From Halococcaceae archaeon (GTDB taxonomy: Archaea > Halobacteriota > Halobacteria > Halobacteriales > Halalkalicoccaceae): DNA of 8,010 nt. Numbering within the stretch: position 1 is the stretch's first letter; each line of letters starts with the position of its first letter. The DNA is taken from assembly GCA_007129135.1 (NCBI GenBank), contig SKWB01000271.1:1-8010 (forward strand), read 5' to 3'. Below the pieces are notes generated by a model. It ran no database searches. It was not told the DNA's origin and saw only the letters and a list, made by a program, of their open reading frames with translations. The translations under genes and the position numbers were made by a program. Shown piece after piece: positions 1 to 6,187 of this stretch.

Positions 1-35
1 GCTCTACTGCGGTCTGTGCGGTTCCTATCCTCACT

Positions 36-503
36 ATGGCACGAATGCACACCCGTCGTCGCGGCGCGTCCGGTTCGGACCGCCCGGCGACAGACGAACC
101 ACCGGAGTGGAGCGACGTCGAGGCCGACGACGTCGAAGCGCGCGTCGTCGAACTCGCGGAGAACGGGCACCCGCCCGCAGTGATCGGCCTGAAACTGCGC
201 GACGAGGGCGTCCGTGGGACACCCGTCCCGAACGTCAAGCTCGCGACCGGGAAGAAGCTCACCGAGATCCTAGAGGAGAACGACGCGTCCCCGGACGTCC
301 CGGAGGACCTCCGTAACCTGCTCGAGCGGGCGATCCGACTGAGCGAACACATGGACGAGAACCCCCAGGACTACCAGAACAAGCGGGCGCTCCAGAACAC
401 CGAGTCGAAGGTCCGCCGGCTGGTCACCTACTACCGTGGCGACGGGATCCCGGAGGACTTCCGCTACTCGATCGACGCGGCGAAACGCCTCATCGGGGAG
501 TGA
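36..503 (+). CDS. rps15: 30S ribosomal protein S15 (uS15)
   Basis: Structural protein of the small ribosomal subunit; uS15 binds the central domain of 16S rRNA. The 155-residue product has the archaeal/eukaryotic layout. A basic start (MARMHTRRRG) leads into an N-terminal extension of about 75 residues that includes the conserved stretch GTPVPNVKLATGKKL (61-75). The core uS15 helical domain follows at about 88-150, with the family signature visible as LSEHMDENPQDYQNKRALQN (102-121), then RRLVTYYR (127-134). The length is normal for archaea, where bacterial S15 is only about 88 residues. The ATG at 36 is chosen because archaeal orthologues begin with this MARMHTRRRG-type sequence; another ATG lies three codons on. 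It is the first gene of a four-gene operon, and its TGA overlaps the next ATG by one base (TGATG at 501-505). Only 35 nt of upstream sequence is present, too little to call the promoter. Confidence 0.97.
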   Translation: MARMHTRRRGASGSDRPATDEPPEWSDVEADDVEARVVELAENGHPPAVIGLKLRDEGVRGTPVPNVKLATGKKLTEILEENDASPDVPEDLRNLLERAIRLSEHMDENPQDYQNKRALQNTESKVRRLVTYYRGDGIPEDFRYSIDAAKRLIGE

Positions 504-1609
504 TGGCCGCGACGGATCGACCGAGCGACCCGGACGCCATCGCGGCGTCCGAACTCGCGACGGCGATAGCCGACGCGCCGTTCGTCAGGCTCCTCGCCCG
601 CGCCGACGGTGCGTCGGTGGCTGCGGCGGGGCTGCTCGCCGCGGCCTGTGCCGAGCGGTCGATCCCGTTTCAGACCAGCGTCCGACCCACGGAGAGTCTC
701 GGCACCGAAGGAGAAGAGAGCCTCGTCGTTGGCATCGGCATCCGGAGCGGGACCTCGGTAACGCTCGTATCGGAGCCGCCGACCGCAGCGTACGAGAGCG
801 CACGCGACCTGGGCTGCGATCCCGACCCCGTCCTCGCGGCGGCCGGCCTCGTGGCCGACGGCGGGGACCTGACGGCCGAGGAGGGGGCGAGACTACTGAC
901 CGACGCGGCGATCGAACGTAGACCCGGCGTGGGAGTTCCCACGGCCGATCTCGCGGACGGTCTCGCGCACACGACCCTCACCCACACGGCGTTCTCGGGC
1001 GAGGAGACGGTCACCGGGGCCGCGCTCGCCGAGCTCGCCGACGGCTCGCCGGAGGCGGTCGCGTCGCTGCTCGCACTCGCGACGATCGAGAGCGAGGGCG
1101 CGAGCGCGCGAGCAGCCGAGAGCGTCGAACGGGCGCTCAGACCCCACGCGAGCCCGACCGGTCCCGTCGAGACGGTCGAAGGGCTGGCGGACGTCCTCGA
1201 CTGTGTCGCCCGCGAGCGCCCCGGAACGGCGCTGGCGCTGGCGATGGGCTACGACGTCCGGTCCGAGGCGCTGGAGGGCTGGCGCGAGCACGCGAAGCGG
1301 GCGCACGCCGCCTTCGACGCGGCGACGACCGGGCGGTACGACGGCCTGTTCGTCGCGCGGATCGAGTCGGGGCCGGTCGAGACGGTCGCTCGACTCGTCC
1401 GCGACGTCCGCTCGCCCGAACCGGTCACCCTCGTCCTCGCGGAGGGCGAAGCGGCCGCCGCGAGCGTCGAGGGGCACGCGATCCGGGAGGCGATGAACGA
1501 GGCGACGGTGACCGTCGGTGGGACTGCGAGCGCGACAGCGACGCGCGGCTACGCGTGCTACGACGGCGAGTCGGAGGCCTTCCTCACGGCCTTCCGGGAG
1601 GCGCTCTGA
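503..1609 (+). CDS. RecJ/Cdc45-like DHH-superfamily protein, catalytic motifs degenerate
   Basis: A 368-residue protein that I read as the RecJ-like (DHH phosphoesterase) gene found beside rps15 in haloarchaea. The support is its position and the remnant motif LLARADGASVAAAGLLAAA (30-48), which aligns with DHH motif I (H-x-D-x-D-G). Asp35-Gly36 are kept, but the His and first Asp are replaced by Leu31 and Arg33. No DHH triplet occurs anywhere, and the C-terminal GGH-type motif of DHHA1 domains appears only as VGGTASATATRG (338-349). A phosphodiesterase activity is therefore unlikely. Inactivated RecJ relatives include eukaryotic Cdc45 and archaeal partners of GINS/MCM, so a structural role at the replication fork is an attractive inference, not shown here. 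Start: ATG 503 overlaps the uS15 stop by one base; a GTG at 500 would add one residue. The stop overlaps the pcc1 start by one base. Family call likely, function open. Confidence 0.75.
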   Translation: MAATDRPSDPDAIAASELATAIADAPFVRLLARADGASVAAAGLLAAACAERSIPFQTSVRPTESLGTEGEESLVVGIGIRSGTSVTLVSEPPTAAYESARDLGCDPDPVLAAAGLVADGGDLTAEEGARLLTDAAIERRPGVGVPTADLADGLAHTTLTHTAFSGEETVTGAALAELADGSPEAVASLLALATIESEGASARAAESVERALRPHASPTGPVETVEGLADVLDCVARERPGTALALAMGYDVRSEALEGWREHAKRAHAAFDAATTGRYDGLFVARIESGPVETVARLVRDVRSPEPVTLVLAEGEAAAASVEGHAIREAMNEATVTVGGTASATATRGYACYDGESEAFLTAFREAL

Positions 1610-1845
1610 TGCGTGCGACGATCAGGACCCCGGTGTCGGATCCGGAGACGGTCGCGCGAGCGATCCGGCCGGACAACACCGACGAGATGGCGACGCGCGT
1701 CGAAGGAGGCGCGGTCGTGACGACGATCGAGCGGGGGTCGACGGGCGGCCTGCAGACGACCGCCGACGACTACGTCGTGAACCTGACGGTGGCGGCGGAA
1801 CTGATAGAGCGAACGACCGACTTACGACACACAGATCATGAGTGA
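1609..1845 (+). CDS. pcc1: KEOPS complex subunit Pcc1
   Basis: A 78-residue small subunit of KEOPS, the complex (Kae1, Bud32, Cgi121, Pcc1) that puts N6-threonylcarbamoyl on A37 of tRNAs reading ANN codons. Pcc1 dimerises and holds Kae1 in the cytoplasm. Visible family features are the early sequence VARAIRPDNTDEMATRV (15-31), including the conserved PDN, then a strand-rich middle (VVTTIERGSTGGLQTT, 36-51) and a C-terminal helix DDYVVNLTVAAELI (53-66). Size is typical for Pcc1 (about 75-90). The ATG at 1609 is chosen over upstream in-frame starts because it overlaps the preceding TGA as TGATG, the same join as the first two operon genes, and because Pcc1 proteins begin at this point. Its last codons overlap the rps3ae start by 8 nt (ATGAGTGA, 1838-1845). 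Kae1/Bud32 are not in this window. Confidence 0.88.
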   Translation: MRATIRTPVSDPETVARAIRPDNTDEMATRVEGGAVVTTIERGSTGGLQTTADDYVVNLTVAAELIERTTDLRHTDHE

Positions 1846-2485
1846 ACGATCGGTATCCAGACGGAAACAGGAGAAGCGATGGTACAGCGTGCTCGCACCC
1901 GAGCAGTTCGACCGGGCCGAACTCGGAAAGACCCCGGCGGACGAACCCGACAAGGTCTACGATCGGAAGATCGAGACCACGCTCGGTGAACTGACGAACA
2001 ACGCGAGCGAGAACAACACGAAGCTCACCTTCCAGGTGACCGACGTCGGCAGCGACGCGGCCTACACAGAGTTCGTCAAACACGAGCTCGCACGGGACTA
2101 TCTGCGTAGCCTCGTCCGCCGCGGCGCCTCGAAGATCGACGCCACGGTGACGGTGCTCACCGCGGACGACCACCGGGTGCAGATCCAGCCGGTCGCGTTC
2201 ACGACGAAGAAGGCCAACCACAGCCAAGAGCGCGCGATCCGCCGGCTGATGATCGACATGACCCGCGAGGCGGCCAGAGAGCACACGTTCGAGGAGGTCA
2301 TCGACAGCGTGACCGGCGGTCGGCTCTCGAGTGCGATCTACGCCGAGGCGAAGCAGGTCTACCCGCTCCGCCGCATCGAGATCCAGAAGCTGACCCTCGA
2401 GGCGCGACCGGAGGAGGTCGCGGAGGAAGAAGAGACCGCCGTCGACATCGACGAAGAGGACGTCGTCGTCGACGAGGACGGGTAG
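1838..2485 (+). CDS. rps3ae: 30S ribosomal protein S3Ae (eS1)
   Basis: A 215-residue small-subunit ribosomal protein of the archaeal/eukaryotic eS1 family, located near the platform and mRNA exit of the 30S subunit. The family start is clear: SRRKQEKRWYSVLAPEQF (7-24), followed by the conserved core (TLGELTNN, then FQVTDVGSDAAYTEFVKHEL) and a C-terminal part with KQVYPLRRIEIQKLTL. The last 30 or so residues form an acidic tail (EEVAEEEETAVDIDEEDVVV), which is common in haloarchaeal ribosomal proteins. The ATG at 1838 lies inside the end of pcc1, giving an 8-nt overlap, so translation is probably coupled. It closes the operon and meets the cupredoxin gene tail to tail with only 14 nt between stop codons; no U-run terminator is evident there. 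Confidence 0.97.
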   Translation: MSERSVSRRKQEKRWYSVLAPEQFDRAELGKTPADEPDKVYDRKIETTLGELTNNASENNTKLTFQVTDVGSDAAYTEFVKHELARDYLRSLVRRGASKIDATVTVLTADDHRVQIQPVAFTTKKANHSQERAIRRLMIDMTREAAREHTFEEVIDSVTGGRLSSAIYAEAKQVYPLRRIEIQKLTLEARPEEVAEEEETAVDIDEEDVVVDEDG

Positions 2486-2499
2486 TCCCCCGGACCGAC

Positions 2500-2901
2500 C
2501 TACTCCTCGACGAGTATCGCACCGACCATCCCGCCGACTTCGTGCGGGATGCAGACGTACGCGTGGGTCCCGGGGACCTCGAACGTGTGTTCGAACCGTT
2601 CACCCGTCGAGATGAGCCCCGCACCGTCGTCCTCCCAGGCGTCGCGAGCCTCGCGTTCGCTCTCGTAGCCGCCGGTCGCGAAGAACTCGGCCGCCTCGGG
2701 GATGCCGCCGTCGTAGGCGGTGACGGTGTGGCCGCGCGAGCCGGTGTTCTCCCAGACGACGGTCTCGCCGACCTCGATCGTGTACTCCTCGGGGAGGAAC
2801 TCGTGAGCGCTCATCCCGACGTCGTAGTCGTCCGAGCCGAGCGCGGTACAGCCCGCCGCCGCGAACGCGCCAGCAGTGGCGAGAAAGGCGCGTCTGTCCA
2901 T
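2500..2901 (-). CDS. Tat-exported lipoprotein cupredoxin (halocyanin/plastocyanin-like)
   Basis: A 133-residue blue-copper protein, probably a lipid-anchored electron carrier on the outer face of the membrane. The N-terminus is a short Tat-type signal (twin Arg 3-4 in MDRRAFLATAG) ending in a lipobox AAGC with Cys18 as the likely lipidated residue. The mature part is one cupredoxin domain (about 28-132). A full set of type-1 copper ligands is visible: His58 in RGHTV, then Cys117, His120 and Met125 in YVCIPHEVGGMVG. Between His58 and Cys117 lies a longer loop with a charged helix-like segment (ESEREARDAWEDD, 80-92), which I believe is common in haloarchaeal members. The ATG at 2901 is supported by the signal peptide and by a TATA-like element at the right distance upstream. 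The redox partner is unknown and no respiratory gene is adjacent. It could be named halocyanin-like or plastocyanin/azurin family. Confidence 0.93.
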   Translation of the reverse strand: MDRRAFLATAGAFAAAGCTALGSDDYDVGMSAHEFLPEEYTIEVGETVVWENTGSRGHTVTAYDGGIPEAAEFFATGGYESEREARDAWEDDGAGLISTGERFEHTFEVPGTHAYVCIPHEVGGMVGAILVEE

Positions 2902-2923
2902 GGTGAAACGGAGGGGACGGGAC

Positions 2924-2930
2924 GCTAAAG
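2924..2930 (-). promoter_or_regulatory. Candidate TATA box for the cupredoxin gene
   Basis: Read on the minus strand, CTTTAGC is centred about 26 nt before the cupredoxin ATG, in a GC-rich 39-nt spacer. This fits a haloarchaeal promoter with a leaderless transcript. It is a single weak match judged by eye. Confidence 0.4.
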
Positions 2931-2940
2931 CGGCTCCGAC

Positions 2941-3915
2941 TCAGACCGAGGCGGCGAGGTCGAACTCCTCGATCAGCGCGAGGTAGAGGTCGAGGTTCGT
3001 CGTGTGGCCGACCAGTTCGACCAGTCCCCGATCGGGGTCGTAGGCGACCACGCCGTGGTCGGCGAGCTTCGGGAGGTGGAGGTGGTGGAGGTCGAGGCTG
3101 ACCAGCGCCCGTTCGTCGTCGGAGACGGTCGCGACCGAGCCGTCGGCCTCGGCAGCGGCGACGTCGTTCGCGAGGTCGCGGACCGTCACGGGCCCGGCGT
3201 GCGAGAAGAGCGCGGCGAGCACGCGGCGGCGTCGGGGGTGAACGAGCAACCCGACGAGTTCGTCGACCGGACGGTCCCGGTCGATCGTGGGCAGCGTCGT
3301 CGCGGGTCCACCGTGGATCGCGTAGAGCGAGGCCCAGCCCTCGCCCTCGGGGACGAGACCGCCGACGACGTCACAGACGAGCGCGAGCGTCCTGAGCGCC
3401 GAGCGTTCGCGGTCGGTCGGGTCGAGGACGAAGAAGCCCGTCGCGCCCGCCCGCTCGATGTCGACCGAGAGCGTTCGGAACAGCGCGAACGTCGAGAGCT
3501 CCCCGAGTTCGTCGAGGAGGCTCGACGCCTCGAACCAGACCAGCGCGTCGGTCTCGACCGATTCGAGCTGCGCGGCGAGCGCCGCTCTGATCGCCCCGAC
3601 GTCGGTCGGATCGGAGACCGACCTGACCGGGGTCGGCGGTCTGGGGCCGTCGGTCGGCTGCGGTTGGGCCGAGGTGGCCCCGCGGGCGAACTCGTCGATC
3701 GCGACGAACCGCCAGTCGGCCGGCTCCGGCCGGTTCGACGCCCGCCACGACCGGACGAACTCGTCCGGCGACCGGTCCCTGCTGACCGCGATCACCGTGG
3801 TGTAGGCCGGGTCCTCGGCGGCGACCGCGGGACCGGCCCCGGAGTCGAAGCGCTCCGGTGCGAGTAACAGTACGTTCGAGAACCCCTCCGTCTCGGCGGT
3901 TGTCCTCCCTCCCAT
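2941..3915 (-). CDS. Haloarchaeal regulator-like protein: degenerate alpha/beta domain plus C-terminal winged helix (DUF7504/DUF7344-like)
   Basis: A 324-residue soluble protein with two parts. Residues about 12-210 form an alpha/beta domain that starts FSNVLLLAPERFDSG (12-26), with later strands such as ALVWFEASSLLDEL (124-137) and TGFFVLDPTDRERS (159-172). This resembles the haloarchaeal RecA/KaiC-like DUF7504 family, but I see no Walker A motif, so ATPase activity is doubtful. Residues about 216-301 are a winged helix: DELVGLLVHPRRRRVLAALF, then GPVTVRDLANDVAAA and LDLHHLHLPKLADHGVVAYD. This matches the DUF7344 type found in many haloarchaeal DNA-binding proteins. The reading frame is open upstream to 4416, but the start at 3915 is preferred because the domain begins there, the upstream part overlaps pssA, and promoter-like AT-rich DNA lies just before it. 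Function and target are unknown; autoregulation through the adjacent palindrome is an inference. Family names are from memory. Confidence 0.8.
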   Translation of the reverse strand: MGGRTTAETEGFSNVLLLAPERFDSGAGPAVAAEDPAYTTVIAVSRDRSPDEFVRSWRASNRPEPADWRFVAIDEFARGATSAQPQPTDGPRPPTPVRSVSDPTDVGAIRAALAAQLESVETDALVWFEASSLLDELGELSTFALFRTLSVDIERAGATGFFVLDPTDRERSALRTLALVCDVVGGLVPEGEGWASLYAIHGGPATTLPTIDRDRPVDELVGLLVHPRRRRVLAALFSHAGPVTVRDLANDVAAAEADGSVATVSDDERALVSLDLHHLHLPKLADHGVVAYDPDRGLVELVGHTTNLDLYLALIEEFDLAASV

Positions 3916-3917
3916 TC

Positions 3918-3929
3918 GTATTCGAATAC
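3918..3929. promoter_or_regulatory. Perfect 12-bp palindrome GTATTCGAATAC, possible operator
   Basis: GTATTCGAATAC reads the same on both strands and sits 2 nt upstream of the regulator ATG, between its presumed TATA region and the start codon. This is where a repressor would block initiation. It is in an AT-rich island within GC-rich DNA. The neighbouring gene encodes a winged-helix protein, so autoregulation is plausible but unproven. A chance palindrome cannot be excluded. Confidence 0.45.
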
Positions 3930-3934
3930 ATATG

Positions 3935-3946
3935 ATTAAGACATAA
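3935..3946 (-). promoter_or_regulatory. Candidate TATA region of the regulator gene
   Basis: Read on the minus strand, TTATGTCTTAAT lies about 20-31 nt before the ATG at 3915. It is one of the few AT-rich stretches in the window and sits at the spacing expected for a leaderless haloarchaeal transcript. It supports the internal start chosen for the regulator. Confidence 0.5.
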
Positions 3947-3979
3947 CTGTTTGGGCCGATCTCCACGAGAGAACACAAC

Positions 3980-3987
3980 GCATAACA
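3980..3987 (+). promoter_or_regulatory. Candidate TATA box for pssA
   Basis: GCATAACA is centred about 28 nt upstream of the pssA ATG at 4012, facing away from the regulator promoter. Spacing fits a haloarchaeal TATA box. A GGTGG run at 4003-4007 just before the start could instead act as a weak ribosome binding site. Confidence 0.4.
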
Positions 3988-4011
3988 CCCCGCTCGCTCA
4001 CCGGTGGAGTG

Positions 4012-4728
4012 ATGCGTCTCGCCCCGCGGTTCCTCGGCCGGCTCGGCGTCGCCGACGTGGTGACGGTCGGGAACGCCGCACTCGGCTTCCTCGCGGCGAT
4101 CGTCGCCACGCTCGATCCCTGGCGCGGGGCACAGCTCATCCTCCTCGCTGCGGTGGCCGACGGCCTCGACGGACTGCTCGCACGGCGCTACGGGGGGACG
4201 CCGGCCGGCCCGTACCTCGACTCGCTCGCGGACGTCGCCTCGTTCGCGGTTGCGCCCGCCGTCCTGCTGTTCGTCGTCGCCCGCGACGGCTGGGGGATCA
4301 CGACGGCAGAGCCGTCGGTTCAGGCCGCGGTCGCCCTCGGCGTGCCCGCGCTGTTCGTCGCCGTCGGCGTGGTCAGGCTCGGCCTCTACACCGCCTACGA
4401 CACCGCCGACCACCACACGTACGGCGTGCCGACGACGCTAGCCGCGACCATCGTCGGCGCCGCGGTGCTGGCGGAGGTGACCGACCCGATCCCGCTCTAC
4501 CTCTTGGCGGTCGTCTTCTGTTACCTGATGGTCGCGCCGATCCGCTACCCCGACCTGCTCGCGCGCGACGCGCTCATCATGGGCGTCGTCCACTGTCTAG
4601 CGGTCGCTATCCCCGGCTTCGGCGGCGGGGTCTTCCCGGTCGCGTTGCTCACGCTCGCGGTCGTCTACCTCTTTTTCGGCCCGCGGTTCTACTGGGGCGA
4701 CGCGGAGCGGGAAGGGAAACGCTCATAG
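4012..4728 (+). CDS. pssA: CDP-alcohol phosphatidyltransferase, probable archaetidylserine synthase
   Basis: A 238-residue integral membrane enzyme that should move a polar alcohol, most likely L-serine, onto CDP-archaeol, releasing CMP. This is the first step towards archaetidylserine and archaetidylethanolamine. The CDP-alcohol transferase signature is intact: D50-x2-D53-G54-x2-A57-R58, then G66-x3-D70-x3-D74. The stretch YLDSLADVASFAVAPA (68-83) is typical of phosphatidylserine-synthase-type members, as is the early TVGNAALGFLA (18-28). Hydrophobic segments at about 18-34, 40-49, 75-90, 104-124, 142-155, 161-176, 187-200 and 206-222 suggest six to eight membrane helices. Start: ATG 4012, with a GTG codon directly before it as alternative. 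In Haloferax a related PssA works with PssD and is linked to archaeosortase-dependent lipid anchoring of surface proteins; whether that holds here is inferred. No PssD-like decarboxylase is in the window. Serine as substrate is likely, not proven. Confidence 0.85.
   Translation: MRLAPRFLGRLGVADVVTVGNAALGFLAAIVATLDPWRGAQLILLAAVADGLDGLLARRYGGTPAGPYLDSLADVASFAVAPAVLLFVVARDGWGITTAEPSVQAAVALGVPALFVAVGVVRLGLYTAYDTADHHTYGVPTTLAATIVGAAVLAEVTDPIPLYLLAVVFCYLMVAPIRYPDLLARDALIMGVVHCLAVAIPGFGGGVFPVALLTLAVVYLFFGPRFYWGDAEREGKRS
4723..4728 (+). promoter_or_regulatory. Weak candidate TATA element before the HEAT-repeat gene
   Basis: TCATAG, at the very end of pssA, is centred about 27 nt before the ATG at 4753 and is preceded by purine-rich GGGAAACG. 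This could give the HEAT gene its own leaderless transcript besides read-through from pssA. The match is weak. Confidence 0.25.
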
Positions 4729-4752
4729 ACGCGACGCGCACACCTGAGAGAC

Positions 4753-6156
4753 ATGAGCGAGGACGAGGCTCCCGACGGGGAGACGGGAGCGGACGGGGAC
4801 GAAGCGGAGGACGAGGGATCGGAGCCGGAGGAGACACCGGACGAGGACGCCGAGGAAGCGACCCCCGAGACGGAGGACGACGAAGGAGAGGGTGACGACG
4901 AGGCCGACGCGGAAGCGGAGAGCGACGACGAACCCGGCCTGAGCGAGGAGGAGCTCCACGAGGCGATCGACGGCGCCGAAGAGCAGCTCGAGGGGGCCGA
5001 GACCGAGACCGATCTGGACGAGGTAGAGGCGACGATCGAGGCGATCGAGGTCGACCTCGGCGCGGCGGAACTCCCCGAACCCGACGAGGACGACGAGGAC
5101 GCGGAGGACCCGCGCGAGGAGCTCGAGTCGCGGATCGAGGAGCTCCGAAGCGACCTGGAAGACGAGCGCGGGCCGTACGCCGAGGACGTCGTCGAGGCGA
5201 TCGACGCGGAGGTCGACACGGTGGAGGACGAGGAGTGGACCGACGACGGCCTCGGAGAGGCGGCCGCCGCGATCGAGGCCTTCCTCGCCGCGGTCGACGA
5301 CCTCCTGAGCGGAGAACTCGACGACGACGTCGAGGAGGACGTCGAGGCCCTCGCCGCGGCGCTCTCCCGTGCGATCGCGGCGGTCGAGGCGGGTGAGCTC
5401 GATCCCGACGCCGACAGCGAGACGATCGCCGCCCTCCTGGAGGCGACCGACGACCTCGAATCCGACCTGGAGGCAGCGGAGGTCTGGCTCGACCTCTCGG
5501 TGCGCGAACGGATGCAGCGCCAGGGCTTTTACGACGTGCTCGGTCACTACAAGGACTACCCACCGGAGTGGTCGGCGCTCAAAGAGCACGAGAAACGCGG
5601 CAACGCCGACATGGTGTTGCTCGCACTCGAGATGTTCGACTCGGACTTCATGGAGGAGCACTGTCTCTCCGCGCTCCGGCGGATGGGCGACGAGCGAGCC
5701 GTCGACGCGATGATGCAGCGCGCGCAGAAACGTAACAAGCCGGCGATCGAGATCCTCGGGAAGATCGCCAGCGAGGAGCCCGTCGAGACGCTCTGTGAGT
5801 ACGCCGCCGCCGAGAAGGACCCACAGCTGCAGTACGTCTCGCTCAAGGCCCTCGGCGAGATCGGCAGCGAGGAGGCGACGCAGGCGGTCGCCGACCAGCT
5901 CGTCGCCGAGAGCTACGAGGTCAGGAGCCGTGCCGCCCGCGCGCTCGGACTGATCGGCGACACCCGTGCGGTCGAGCCGCTCGCCGACGCCCTCTCGGAC
6001 GACGAGAGCGACGTCGTCCGCGCGAGCGCGGCCTGGGCGCTCAACCAGATCGGCACCGAGAGCGCGCTCTCGGTCGTCAGCGAGTACGCGGGCGACAGGG
6101 CGTATCTCGTCCAGTCCGAGGCGAAGAAGGCCGAGGCGGCCACCGCGGGCGTCTGA
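4753..6156 (+). CDS. Acidic coiled-coil / HEAT-repeat protein
   Basis: A 467-residue soluble protein, probably a binding scaffold; its partner is unknown. Residues 1-61 are a low-complexity acidic tail (34 Asp/Glu in the first 60). The first 120 residues contain no Lys or Arg at all, and the first Lys is at 267. Residues about 62-245 are predicted mainly helical, with heptad-like stretches (LSEEELHEAIDGAEEQLEG, REELESRIEELRSDLEDE) suggesting coiled coil. A middle segment, RERMQRQGFYDVLGHYKDYP (251-270), leads into HEAT/PBS-lyase-type helical repeats at about 285-440. The clearest repeats are QLQYVSLKALGEIGSEEATQ (358-377), VRSRAARALGLIGDTRAVEP (390-409) and VVRASAAWALNQIGTESALS (421-440). There is no catalytic motif, signal peptide or membrane segment. 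The start ATG 4753 is 24 nt after pssA, so the two may be co-transcribed. Some HEAT proteins of this type are phycobilin lyases, but no such pathway is visible here. Confidence 0.85.
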   Translation: MSEDEAPDGETGADGDEAEDEGSEPEETPDEDAEEATPETEDDEGEGDDEADAEAESDDEPGLSEEELHEAIDGAEEQLEGAETETDLDEVEATIEAIEVDLGAAELPEPDEDDEDAEDPREELESRIEELRSDLEDERGPYAEDVVEAIDAEVDTVEDEEWTDDGLGEAAAAIEAFLAAVDDLLSGELDDDVEEDVEALAAALSRAIAAVEAGELDPDADSETIAALLEATDDLESDLEAAEVWLDLSVRERMQRQGFYDVLGHYKDYPPEWSALKEHEKRGNADMVLLALEMFDSDFMEEHCLSALRRMGDERAVDAMMQRAQKRNKPAIEILGKIASEEPVETLCEYAAAEKDPQLQYVSLKALGEIGSEEATQAVADQLVAESYEVRSRAARALGLIGDTRAVEPLADALSDDESDVVRASAAWALNQIGTESALSVVSEYAGDRAYLVQSEAKKAEAATAGV

Positions 6157-6160
6157 ACTT

Positions 6161-6168
6161 CTTATACG
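6161..6168 (+). promoter_or_regulatory. Candidate TATA box for the LTD-PLD gene
   Basis: CTTATACG begins 5 nt after the stop codon of the HEAT gene and is centred about 24 nt before the GTG start at 6188. Position and sequence fit a haloarchaeal TATA box driving a leaderless mRNA, and support the choice of that GTG. Confidence 0.5.
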
Positions 6169-6187
6169 AAGCGGCCCCATCCGTGGC

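Noticed and set aside
893..1477. 194-codon open frame on the minus strand across the RecJ-like gene
   Set aside because: Arg-rich antisense shadow with no domain. The plus-strand gene is fixed by overlaps with its operon neighbours.
2486..2499. Possible bidirectional terminator between the convergent rps3ae and cupredoxin genes
   Set aside because: The 14-nt spacer has no hairpin and no T-run on either strand, so I could not support a terminator.
3004..3867. 287-codon open frame on the plus strand inside the regulator gene
   Set aside because: The product is Arg/Asp/Glu-rich with no family features, while the minus strand encodes a clear winged helix.
3916..4416. Upstream extension of the regulator frame on the minus strand (about 167 extra residues)
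   Set aside because: It overlaps the conserved catalytic part of pssA on the other strand, crosses an AT-rich promoter-like region, and its composition is unlike the rest of the protein.
4723..6180. 485-codon open frame on the minus strand across the HEAT-repeat gene
   Set aside because: It mirrors the acidic, repeat-rich HEAT gene. The translation is Leu/Arg/Val-rich low complexity with no recognisable domain, as expected from the antisense of GC-biased codons.
5966..6187. Upstream extension of the LTD-PLD frame
   Set aside because: It is Arg/Ser/Pro-rich shadow sequence of the HEAT gene, and would put the signal peptide in the interior of the protein.
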